Of a DNA stretch of 5,629 nt, positions 1-5,034 are shown in pieces. Numbering within the stretch: the first letter of the stretch is position 1; each line of letters starts with the position of its first letter. The DNA comes from Spirosoma sp. (lineage in GTDB: Bacteria; Bacteroidota; Bacteroidia; Cytophagales; Spirosomataceae), in assembly GCA_028288385.1 (NCBI GenBank), contig JAQBNX010000767.1, forward strand, positions 1-5,629, given 5' to 3'. The notes under the pieces were generated by a model. It had not been told where the DNA came from, made no database searches, and worked only from the letters and a program-made list of their open reading frames with translations. Position numbers and translations under genes: made by a program.

Positions 1-28
1 CGTTTTTGCTTTTCCCACCGCCGTAGTT

Positions 29-619
29 ATGAATACTTTTCGCTATATCGGCCTTGAGTTTTTCCGCATACTAGGGCTACGCGGCCCCGGCGATTTATTG
101 GACAGTTTGCTAGGGTTGAAAATGTACAAATGGCAGGAGTTTAAAATACAGGCAGCGGCAGCCGCTATTATAGCTTTTTTGTCGCAATGGATATGGCACC
201 CGCCTTACGCCCTAGCTATCCTGATGGCGTTAGATATATTTAACGCAATATATGGCACCTTGGTAGCCGTGAAGATTAAGGGCGATAAATTCAAGTGGGA
301 TGAAGCACACAGAACGTTTGGCAAGTTGTTCGCCACGTTCTTAACCTGTGCCCTGCTACGCGGCGCCATTGTTTCGTACCCGTTTTACGAGCCGACCGCG
401 CACGTACTTTTCGGCTGGTTGTTCAGCCGGAAAATGGCGAAGCTGACGCAGAAAATGGCCGCGCTCAAAGTGCAGGAAAGCGGCTTGCCCAACCTGATAA
501 AAGCCGGTTTTAAGGTGTTTTTACAAAGCAAGTACGGCGAGCTACTGGTAGACGCCGCGCAAAAAGAAAAGCCCAATGCACAACCCCCCGAAGAACCCAC
601 CCCCCCCAGCGCCGGCTAA
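29..619 (+). CDS. Holin-like phage membrane protein (probable holin of the lysis cassette)
   Basis: A 196-residue membrane protein, probably the holin that permeabilises the inner membrane at lysis. Hydrophobic stretches lie at about residues 40-56, 59-81 and 98-116, with a weaker one near 120-133. The block LMALDIFNAIYGTLVAVKIK followed by a charged stretch and FGKLFATFLTCALL resembles the core of phage holins of the Phage_holin_4 type, from memory of the family and not from a search. The tail (about 180-196) is hydrophilic and rich in Pro and Glu. The gene opens a lysis cassette and overlaps the next gene by 44 bases. The frame stays open to the left window edge, so a start upstream of 29 cannot be excluded; an internal Met at 122 (residue 32) is another option. 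Membrane location is well supported; holin function rests on resemblance and context. Confidence 0.7.
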   Translation: MNTFRYIGLEFFRILGLRGPGDLLDSLLGLKMYKWQEFKIQAAAAAIIAFLSQWIWHPPYALAILMALDIFNAIYGTLVAVKIKGDKFKWDEAHRTFGKLFATFLTCALLRGAIVSYPFYEPTAHVLFGWLFSRKMAKLTQKMAALKVQESGLPNLIKAGFKVFLQSKYGELLVDAAQKEKPNAQPPEEPTPPSAG

Positions 620-986
620 TCCAAAGTGGTTTGTGGCCCCGTTCTATTCACGCGGCAGCTTTTCGCCCCGCCTGCTAATGGCATGGGTGACGTTGTTTTT
701 TTCGTTCTGGCTTGCCGTGCAGGCCACCGCGCCCGCCGTCCTGCTAGGTACGCAGGTCGTCCAGCCCAGCCCGCTACTGTTTGAGCTGGTTGCCGTGTTT
801 GTGGCCCTGATTGGTTCGCTATTGGCGCTTGGCACCCTGCAAAAGTTGCGCTTGGAAGGCCCACCCCCGGCGCCCGAAAACCAGACCGTGATAGGGCAAG
901 GCGCCATAGGCCAACAGAATGTAGCCAAGCAGCAGCCCCAGCCAGGCGCCGCCGATTCAATCCCATTGCCCACCGATAACGAATAA
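576..986 (+). CDS. Small two-helix membrane protein, possible second holin or antiholin
   Basis: A 136-residue protein I do not recognise by family. It has a proline-rich N-terminus (residues 4-16), two hydrophobic segments at about 33-57 and 67-88, and a polar Gln/Pro-rich tail ending in acidic residues. Positive residues flank the hairpin (R26, R32 before; K90, R92 after), which predicts both ends in the cytoplasm, the topology of class II holins. It begins inside the end of the preceding holin-like gene in a different frame and stops 5 bases before the lysis enzyme, so it belongs to the lysis cassette. A partner holin, antiholin or regulator of lysis timing is plausible. The ATG at 576 is the first start in the frame; ATG 678 would remove the proline-rich part and begin within the first helix, so 576 is preferred. 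Confidence 0.7.
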   Translation: MHNPPKNPPPPAPANPKWFVAPFYSRGSFSPRLLMAWVTLFFSFWLAVQATAPAVLLGTQVVQPSPLLFELVAVFVALIGSLLALGTLQKLRLEGPPPAPENQTVIGQGAIGQQNVAKQQPQPGAADSIPLPTDNE

Positions 987-991
987 CGCCG

Positions 992-1726
992 ATGCTAACC
1001 CCCGCCCAAATCCGCAACAGCTTGGCCGCGCTTGGCTACAGCTACAGCCGCACCCAGCCCAACCTAATTGGCATTAGAACCGCGCTAAACGTGCCCAACG
1101 TTTTTAACGACCTGCTGGTAGCCGTTTTTACGCAGCCGGCGCAGCCGAAGGGCTTAAACCTGAGCGACCGGCAGCTATTCCTAAACGCGTTTGGCTACGT
1201 AGGCAAAAACGGGCTGCCGTTGAAGGTTGACGGGCTAGCCGGCACCAACACCGATTACGCGCAGGCGGCGTACGAGGCCAGCGTAGGCACCGAGCGCTTA
1301 AAGGCTTGGCCCATGACGACCGACCCCGGCGCCTACTACCTTGAGCACCCGCTAGCCGGAGGTTGCGCCGTGCTCAAGCCCGGCCAGTACAAAGGCGCCT
1401 ATATTTTGGGATTCCACCAGAGCAAGCCCGACCACCCGGCACTAGTGCAGCACGGCGGCCCGGTTACGATTTACCGCGACAACGACCGCGACAATTTAGC
1501 GGAGGAAACCAGCAGCCAGGAAAACGGCTATTTCGGCATTAACATACACCGCAGCCAGAAGGAAGGCGCCACGCCGGTTATTGCCAATTGGTCCGCCGGC
1601 TGCCAGGTATTTCAGCGCCGGGACCACCACGCGCAGCTTTTGGCGTTGTGCGAGCAGTACCGCGCCACCAGCGGCAACAAATTCACCTACACCCTTCTAA
1701 GAGAGCGCGAGCTAATACGCGCCTAA
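992..1726 (+). CDS. Phage lysis enzyme with YkuD-like (L,D-transpeptidase-type) active-site signature
   Basis: A 244-residue protein that probably acts on peptidoglycan as the endolysin. Conserved blocks recalled from a family common in Bacteroidota prophages are visible: NLIGIR (24-29), TTDPGAYYLEHP (109-120), AVLKPGQYKGAY (126-137), ALVQ (150-153), VTIYRDNDRD (158-167), GINIHRS (182-188) and NWSAGCQVF (199-207), ending in GNKFTYTLL. H186 followed by S201-A-G-C204 matches the His ... Ser-x-Gly-Cys pattern of YkuD-fold enzymes, so C204 is the likely nucleophile with H186 as partner. Residues about 52-104 look inserted between two conserved blocks and contain LPLKVDGLAGTNT, reminiscent of a peptidoglycan-binding repeat. 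No signal peptide is seen, so export would depend on the holin. It lies 5 bases after the two-helix protein gene and 5 before the coiled-coil protein gene. Its bond specificity cannot be told from sequence; hydrolase rather than transpeptidase is inferred from context. Confidence 0.75.
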   Translation: MLTPAQIRNSLAALGYSYSRTQPNLIGIRTALNVPNVFNDLLVAVFTQPAQPKGLNLSDRQLFLNAFGYVGKNGLPLKVDGLAGTNTDYAQAAYEASVGTERLKAWPMTTDPGAYYLEHPLAGGCAVLKPGQYKGAYILGFHQSKPDHPALVQHGGPVTIYRDNDRDNLAEETSSQENGYFGINIHRSQKEGATPVIANWSAGCQVFQRRDHHAQLLALCEQYRATSGNKFTYTLLRERELIRA

Positions 1727-1731
1727 TTGCC

Positions 1732-2427
1732 ATGCAAACCACCTTAATAATTGCCCTAACCCTCATTTGCCTAGCGCTTGGCGTTCAGACGTGCCACACC
1801 AAGAACAGCAACGAGCAGCTAACGGAGGCGTACGAACACGCCCACGACACGGCCACCACCTTTAAAAACAAGTACGGCCAGGCCGTTGCCCAAAACCGCA
1901 CCTTACAGCTAACCACGGCCCAGCTAGCCAAGCTGCCGGCGGAGAACGACCGGCTGCTAGCCGCGTTGAAGCAGGCCGCCGACAAATACACCCAGGCCGC
2001 CGCCACGTTCAGCGCCGAGCGCACCGGCACCGCCGCCGGCACCACCACCGTTGTTTACAAGCCGCTGCCGCTGCCCGGCACCAACACGTTTAGCAGCACG
2101 GAGCGCACGGACACCGTACACCAGCTACCGATTTACACCGGCGTAGCCACCGGCGACGGCTTTACGGCGACGGTCCAGGCGGACCCCGACAGCATCAACA
2201 TTTTAAGCTACACGGTCAAACAGGACTTTGCGGTAGTTTTCACCACCACGCCCGGCGGCCTGTTTAAGAAGCGTAAGCAGGTCGTAAACGTGACGGCCAC
2301 CACGCCCGGCGGCAAGGTGCTGGACGTGCGCGCATTCAGCGTACCCGGCACCCCGCCCAAGCGCGGCTTGTGGTTTGGCGTAGGTTTCGCCGCCGGCTAC
2401 GGCGCGCATATCTTTACGCCTAAGTAG
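1732..2427 (+). CDS. Membrane-anchored coiled-coil protein, possible spanin-like lysis protein
   Basis: A 231-residue protein with an N-terminal hydrophobic anchor (about residues 3-20, ending at C21), an Ala/Gln/Lys-rich helical stretch with coiled-coil character (about 28-98), a Thr- and Gly-rich middle likely to be beta-structured (about 105-205), and a C-terminus RGLWFGVGFAAGYGAHIF of alternating aromatic and small residues. The arrangement of inner-membrane anchor, periplasmic coil and possible outer-membrane contact, as last gene of a lysis cassette, suggests a spanin-like role. The sequence before C21 (GVQT) is a poor lipobox, so lipoprotein processing is doubtful. The start at 1732, 5 bases after the lysis enzyme stop, is preferred: a longer frame from TTG 1588 would overlap that enzyme by more than 130 bases and put an Arg-rich stretch before the anchor. 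An intrinsic terminator follows. Confidence 0.65.
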   Translation: MQTTLIIALTLICLALGVQTCHTKNSNEQLTEAYEHAHDTATTFKNKYGQAVAQNRTLQLTTAQLAKLPAENDRLLAALKQAADKYTQAAATFSAERTGTAAGTTTVVYKPLPLPGTNTFSSTERTDTVHQLPIYTGVATGDGFTATVQADPDSINILSYTVKQDFAVVFTTTPGGLFKKRKQVVNVTATTPGGKVLDVRAFSVPGTPPKRGLWFGVGFAAGYGAHIFTPK

Positions 2428-2446
2428 TTTTTTAGGATGTTTGCAG

Positions 2447-2477
2447 AAAGGCCGCCGGCATTGTTGGCGGTTTTTTT
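2447..2477 (+). terminator. Intrinsic terminator of the lysis operon
   Basis: CCGCC (2452-2456) pairs with GGCGG (2466-2470) around a 9-base loop. The stem can extend through G-U pairs and an A-tract (2447-2451) pairing with the T-run. Seven T residues (2471-2477) follow directly. It lies 19 bases after the stop of the coiled-coil protein and just before a new promoter, so it cleanly ends the lysis transcription unit. Confidence 0.8.
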
Positions 2478-2496
2478 GTGTCAAATAAAATAATAT

Positions 2497-2514
2497 TTGC
2501 AATAGGTATTGCAA
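2497..2514. promoter_or_regulatory. Inverted-repeat operator candidate overlapping the -33 box
   Basis: TTGCAATA (2497-2504) and TATTGCAA (2507-2514) form a perfect 8-bp inverted repeat with a 2-base GG spacer. The right arm contains the TTG of the -33 box at 2509-2511, so a bound dimer would block the promoter. The size and symmetry suit a small dimeric helix-turn-helix repressor such as the one encoded at 4285-4548, but that pairing is inferred. It is not followed by a T-run, so it is unlikely to be a terminator. Confidence 0.65.
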
Positions 2515-2539
2515 GAACTAAAATAAAGTGCTACCTTTG
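2509..2539 (+). promoter_or_regulatory. Bacteroidota-type promoter for the second operon
   Basis: TTG at 2509-2511 (-33 box) and TACCTTTG at 2532-2539 (-7 box, consensus TAnnTTTG) are separated by 20 bases, within the spacing known for Bacteroidota primary-sigma promoters. Transcription would begin near 2543-2546, giving a leader of about 25 bases before ATG 2570 that is A-rich (ACGAAAAAAACGAAACGCC). It sits immediately after the terminator and before the first gene of the next operon. Confidence 0.75.
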
Positions 2540-2569
2540 GGCATACCAAAACGAAAAAAACGAAACGCC

Positions 2570-2914
2570 ATGTACGACCTGAACCGCCTGAGCACCTACA
2601 CAGACAAAAGCACGTTTTTTGTATTGCGCGTTAACAGCCAGGAGCGCAAGCTAGAGTTTAGCCCCTTTGACACGGAGGCCGAGGCCGAAGCCGAGCTATT
2701 GCGCCTGAACCCTGCCCGTAGCTATGGCAGCCCATACGGCGTACAGGACGCCCACGAAATGCGCTCTACGTTCTTGTTGCACGGCCGGGCCGCTGATGCC
2801 TACAAGGCAGAGGCAAAGAAGGCAGCCAAAAAGAACAAGCCCGCCCCAGCCCAAGGCTTTGGCTACGAAGTAGTAGAAACGGATAGCGCCCAATGGGCAA
2901 TTTTTACGCGCTAG
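2570..2914 (+). CDS. Hypothetical protein, first gene of the second operon
   Basis: A 114-residue protein of unknown function. It has a beta-like N-terminal part (STFFVLRVNSQERKLEFSPF, residues 14-33), an acidic Glu/Ala stretch (35-43), a Lys/Ala-rich, probably helical basic segment (about 76-92), and a short C-terminal strand-like end (YEVVETDSAQWAIFTR). No signal peptide or membrane segment is seen. The start at ATG 2570 is chosen because the frame's earlier GTG (2528) precedes the -7 box and lies upstream of the expected transcription start. It is followed after one base by the next gene, which suggests translational coupling. Being first after an apparently regulated promoter fits an early phage gene, but the sequence gives no biochemical clue. 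Confidence 0.7.
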   Translation: MYDLNRLSTYTDKSTFFVLRVNSQERKLEFSPFDTEAEAEAELLRLNPARSYGSPYGVQDAHEMRSTFLLHGRAADAYKAEAKKAAKKNKPAPAQGFGYEVVETDSAQWAIFTR

Positions 2915-2915
2915 C

Positions 2916-3131
2916 ATGAACCGCGCCCCGTTCATATCGGCCGCCATGCGCGCCCAATGCGAAGACCTGCTAACCCTTCACGTATGCGAGCGCTACGAGG
3001 CAGAGCTACAGGAGTATGACGATTGCCCCGAGCAGCCAGAAAGCTACTTTAACCCATACAACGACCCCGACGACAGCGGCCCGTACGGATGGAAGACCAC
3101 CGGCTACCGGGATGGGGCAATGATATGGTAG
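2916..3131 (+). CDS. Small acidic hypothetical protein
   Basis: A 71-residue protein of unknown function. It begins one base after the preceding stop. The N-terminal half looks helical (AMRAQCEDLLTLHVCERYEA, residues 10-29). The rest is rich in Asp, Glu, Pro, Asn and Tyr (DDCPEQPESYFNPYNDPDDS, residues 35-54) and probably little structured, ending in GYRDGAMIW. There are three cysteines (C15, C24, C37) without a CxxC motif. Small acidic proteins are frequent in phage early regions, where some mimic DNA or inhibit host proteins; nothing here shows that directly. A TAG stop followed by seven T residues precedes a 30-base gap to the zinc-knuckle gene. Confidence 0.6.
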   Translation: MNRAPFISAAMRAQCEDLLTLHVCERYEAELQEYDDCPEQPESYFNPYNDPDDSGPYGWKTTGYRDGAMIW

Positions 3132-3161
3132 TTTTTTTAATAGTTTAATCGGTCCCACACC

Positions 3162-4115
3162 ATGAAAAAGCCCCAGCAGCCCACCACCACCCTACAGCAG
3201 TACGCCGCTAACGAGGCCGCCCCGCAGCCGGCAACCACCGGCCGTACGCTAGAAATTAACGGCGTTACCGTAGCTGCCGGCTACACGTTCACCGACAACC
3301 GAAGGCAGGACCAAGTAGCGTGCCCCGTACTTGTTAACAACATTGGCCCCAAGCAGGTAATTTATACCTATAACAAGGTTTACCGTCGCCGGCTGCCGAT
3401 TGCTGAATTTATTCGGGGCTTTAGCGGCGTAATCGGCTGCCAAACGTGCCAAGGCACCCAGCGGGTAGCGGACAAAATACCCGCTAAGCACACCGAGGCA
3501 ATTAGCTACAAGCCTTGCCCCAAGTGCAACGGCGTAAACTTCACCCACGCCTTTCTAGACGAGGCCACCACCTTAACGCCTGAGCTAATGAACCAGCTAG
3601 CCCGGCGTACGGCTAGCCACATTGCCACCAGCACCCCGACCGAGGAAGACCGCGCCAAGTACTCAGCAATGGCGCCGACGTTCCACGGCACCCGCACCGA
3701 GCTAGACGCGCTTGCCCGCGCCGTAGGGACGGCCACCGGCTACCTAAGCCTTGAAGACGTGCCCGAGCCATTGCGCGCCGCTTTTGAGGCATACATGAAG
3801 CCGCGCAAAGTGACGCCCCTAGGCATTTACCTAGACGATTGGGCGCACTTCTATTGGCCTGATGCCAAGCGCCGGCTAGACAAAATAACGTTTATACCCA
3901 AGTACCCCGAGCACGAAAAGCTAGCCGCCCGCAAGGCAGAGCACGACGCCGTTACCGAGTTTATAGAGTTTGCCACCGACAGCCGGGAGGCTTGGAACCT
4001 GCTAGATAGTTACCGGATTCCCGAGCTAATGGCGCTTTACTTTAAAGTAGACCCCAAGAAGCTTGAGCAGGAAAAGCGCGCCATGTTGGCCGAGCTAAGA
4101 AGCCAGCAATGCTAA
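3162..4115 (+). CDS. Hypothetical protein with a four-cysteine DnaJ-like zinc knuckle
   Basis: A 317-residue soluble protein that I do not recognise. The first 28 residues are Pro/Gln/Thr-rich and likely flexible. Residues 30-90 look beta-rich (LEINGVTVAAGYTF; KQVIYTYNKVYRRRLPI). Two CxxCxG knuckles follow, C93-x-x-C96-Q-G and C119-x-x-C122-N-G, 22 residues apart, a layout like half of the DnaJ zinc domain or a zinc ribbon, so one bound zinc is expected. The C-terminal 190 residues are largely helical and charged, with an aromatic patch (YLDDWAHFYWPDAKRR, 223-238) and a helical Lys/Glu tail. It follows a 30-base gap and its last 7 bases overlap the next small gene. Zinc-dependent binding of nucleic acid or protein is a reasonable inference; no catalytic motif is visible. 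Confidence 0.75.
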   Translation: MKKPQQPTTTLQQYAANEAAPQPATTGRTLEINGVTVAAGYTFTDNRRQDQVACPVLVNNIGPKQVIYTYNKVYRRRLPIAEFIRGFSGVIGCQTCQGTQRVADKIPAKHTEAISYKPCPKCNGVNFTHAFLDEATTLTPELMNQLARRTASHIATSTPTEEDRAKYSAMAPTFHGTRTELDALARAVGTATGYLSLEDVPEPLRAAFEAYMKPRKVTPLGIYLDDWAHFYWPDAKRRLDKITFIPKYPEHEKLAARKAEHDAVTEFIEFATDSREAWNLLDSYRIPELMALYFKVDPKKLEQEKRAMLAELRSQQC

Positions 4116-4285
4116 CCCCTGAACAGAAGGCGGCAGCGTTGCAGCAAGCAGCGGAGGCAGCGGCGCGAATCTTGGCGCAGATTAAGGCAGAGGCCGCCGC
4201 CCTGCCGCCATACGCAGAAGGCGCCCTATACGAAGCGCTGCTAGACACAATACCCGAGCTACAAACCGAATACTTTTTACGATAA
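4109..4285 (+). CDS. Small alanine-rich helical protein
   Basis: A 58-residue frame starting MLTPEQKAAALQQAAEAAAR and ending YEALLDTIPELQTEYFLR. It is accepted as a gene because its ATG (4109) overlaps the previous gene's stop by 7 bases, its TAA (4283-4285) shares a base with the ATG of the helix-turn-helix gene, and it fills the space between them exactly. The product looks like two helices, an Ala/Gln/Glu-rich one (about 4-31) and a more hydrophobic one (about 36-56), separated by LPPYAEG. There is no membrane segment. The function is unknown; its position directly before a regulator suggests it might be a partner of either neighbour. Low sequence complexity makes homology searches unreliable. 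Confidence 0.6.
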   Translation: MLTPEQKAAALQQAAEAAARILAQIKAEAAALPPYAEGALYEALLDTIPELQTEYFLR

Positions 4286-4548
4286 TGCCCAGCACCCCAG
4301 CCGCCAACCCCGTAGGACGCCCCCGTACGCCCACCACCCCAGGCCGCGACCTCAAGAAAGAGCTAGCCCACCTAGACAAGTGGCTAACCGCCAACAGCGC
4401 GACGATTAAGCCGCAAGGCATTGCCATAGCCGCCGGCATCCCCCCGGCGGACCTCAGTAAAATGCGAAACGGCGGCGCCACGGCCGTAACCGCTGCCAAG
4501 GTCGATGCCATTGTAAAGGAGGCCCGCCGCTACGGTTACGCTAAATAA
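4285..4548 (+). CDS. Small helix-turn-helix DNA-binding protein with AT-hook-like N-terminus
   Basis: An 87-residue, basic, probable transcription regulator. Residues 45-63 (GIAIAAGIPPADLSKMRNG) read as a Cro/XRE-type helix-turn-helix: a short helix, a glycine turn at G51, and a recognition helix around 54-62. Residues 23-38 supply a preceding helix and about 71-83 a closing helix, with a C-terminal RRYGYAK of a kind often seen in small Bacteroidota phage regulators. The N-terminus is Pro/Thr/Arg-rich with VGRPRTP (10-16), which resembles an AT-hook core (GRP) and may add minor-groove contacts. The start codon overlaps the previous stop as TAATG, so translation is coupled. It is the last gene of its operon and sits next to a promoter-palindrome region (4570-4624), suggesting control of the following operon, its own, or both. 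The target site is inferred. Confidence 0.75.
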   Translation: MPSTPAANPVGRPRTPTTPGRDLKKELAHLDKWLTANSATIKPQGIAIAAGIPPADLSKMRNGGATAVTAAKVDAIVKEARRYGYAK

Positions 4549-4584
4549 AAGCCCAATATTTTAGGCGTTTTGCAAGTACGCCCG

Positions 4585-4592
4585 TATATTTG
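4585..4592 (+). promoter_or_regulatory. -7 box of a probable promoter for the third block
   Basis: TATATTTG matches the Bacteroidota TAnnTTTG -7 consensus, 56 bases before ATG 4649. The -33 side is imperfect: a TTG at 4570-4572 is only 12 bases away, and at the usual spacing there is only TTTTAG (4559-4564). The promoter may therefore be weak or depend on an activator. Transcription would begin near 4596-4600, just before the palindrome at 4603-4616. Confidence 0.55.
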
Positions 4593-4602
4593 CAGCCACA
4601 CC

Positions 4603-4616
4603 GGGCAACGTTGCCC
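4603..4616. promoter_or_regulatory. Perfect 14-bp palindrome with T-run at the transcription start
   Basis: GGGCAAC (4603-4609) and GTTGCCC (4610-4616) are perfectly complementary with no spacer, followed by A and seven T residues (4618-4624). As DNA it is a good candidate operator just downstream of the -7 box. As RNA it could form only a 5-bp stem with an ACGT loop, a weak terminator or attenuator, which might end the upstream operon or modulate the downstream one. Spacerless symmetry favours the operator reading; the T-run keeps the terminator reading open. Confidence 0.55.
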
Positions 4617-4631
4617 ATTTTTTTCACCACC
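4615..4631 (+). repeat. Leader repeat, copy 1 (CCA-T7-CACCACC)
   Basis: CCATTTTTTTCACCACC lies 17 bases before ATG 4649 and recurs with one T fewer at 5035-5050 before the next gene. The sequence after it is C/A-rich and free of obvious pairing. It may be a shared translation-enhancing leader in a group with weak Shine-Dalgarno use; this is inference from two copies. Confidence 0.5.
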
Positions 4632-4648
4632 ACCACAACCCCCACTTT

Positions 4649-5029
4649 ATGAAGCTTACCCTAAAACCAGTCGAAAAAGGCCAAGCGCCGGTTACGGCTA
4701 CCATTGTCGAAATCCTGAACAGCCGCGTAACGGTCCAGCACGAAAACGGCGACTTTGAAGACGTGCAGCTTAAGGACATTGCCAGCTTTAACGGCCGCGT
4801 ATTGTTCAGCGCGCAAACCGATTTCGACACCGCAGACGCTAACGAGCGGACCCGTAAAATATGGGGCCACGACCAGCACAGCAACACGGTTAGCGGCGAC
4901 GGCAGCCCGGAGGGCGAGCAGCTAAGCCCGGCCGGCGACCTGTTTGCAAATGGCGACCAGGAAGAAGCCGGCACGGACGCCGGCCAGCGCGAGCTAACCC
5001 CGGCGCGCAGCAAGCGCAGCAAAGAATAG
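4649..5029 (+). CDS. Hypothetical protein with small beta domain and disordered acidic tail
   Basis: A 126-residue protein of unknown function. The first half (about residues 1-55) looks like a small beta barrel: TATIVEILNSRVTVQHENGD followed by FEDVQLKDIASFNGRVLF has the strand-turn-strand rhythm of SH3- or Tudor-like folds, though no family can be named. From about residue 60 the sequence is rich in Asp, Glu, Gly, Ser, Gln and Asn and probably disordered, ending in a short basic patch (ARSKRSKE). No membrane segment is present. It is the first gene after the promoter and palindrome at 4585-4616 and is followed by a 45-base gap containing a second copy of the leader repeat. ATG 4649 is preferred because the C/A-rich leader ends just before it. 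Confidence 0.7.
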   Translation: MKLTLKPVEKGQAPVTATIVEILNSRVTVQHENGDFEDVQLKDIASFNGRVLFSAQTDFDTADANERTRKIWGHDQHSNTVSGDGSPEGEQLSPAGDLFANGDQEEAGTDAGQRELTPARSKRSKE

Positions 5030-5034
5030 TTTTT

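Noticed and set aside
1..26. Possible tail of an upstream gene ending at TAG 24-26
   Set aside because: Only eight codons are visible (FLLFPPP then stop), too few to support a gene, and the holin-like frame is itself open through this stretch.
385..1017. Long antisense frames (385-600, 616-1017, 644-973) opposite the two lysis membrane genes
   Set aside because: They are shadows of GC-rich coding sequence on the other strand, rich in Arg/Ala/Ser without domain features, and lack promoters.
1588..1731. Upstream extension of the coiled-coil protein from TTG 1588
   Set aside because: It would overlap the lysis enzyme, including the region just after its active site, and would place an Arg/His-rich segment before a clear N-terminal membrane anchor. 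ATG 1732 fits the gene spacing.
1884..1890. GTTGCCC half-site matching the palindrome at 4603-4616
   Set aside because: It is a single half inside a coding region with no facing partner, expected by chance.
2528..2569. GTG start for the 2570-2914 gene
   Set aside because: It lies before the -7 box (2532-2539), so it would not be in the transcript from the recognised promoter, and the added residues are low-complexity Lys/Arg.
3132..3161. T-run and A/T-rich gap as a terminator or internal promoter
   Set aside because: No stem precedes the T-run and no TAnnTTTG box is present; TAGTTTAA is only a weak resemblance.
2203..3736. Antisense frames at 2203-2514, 2696-2947, 3249-3548 and 3506-3736
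   Set aside because: Each lies opposite a better supported + strand gene; the first would read through the terminator and operator region.
4570..4758. Frame of 62 codons starting at TTG 4570
   Set aside because: It runs through the promoter, palindrome and leader and then out of frame into the 4649-5029 gene. Its translation is Pro/Arg-rich noise.
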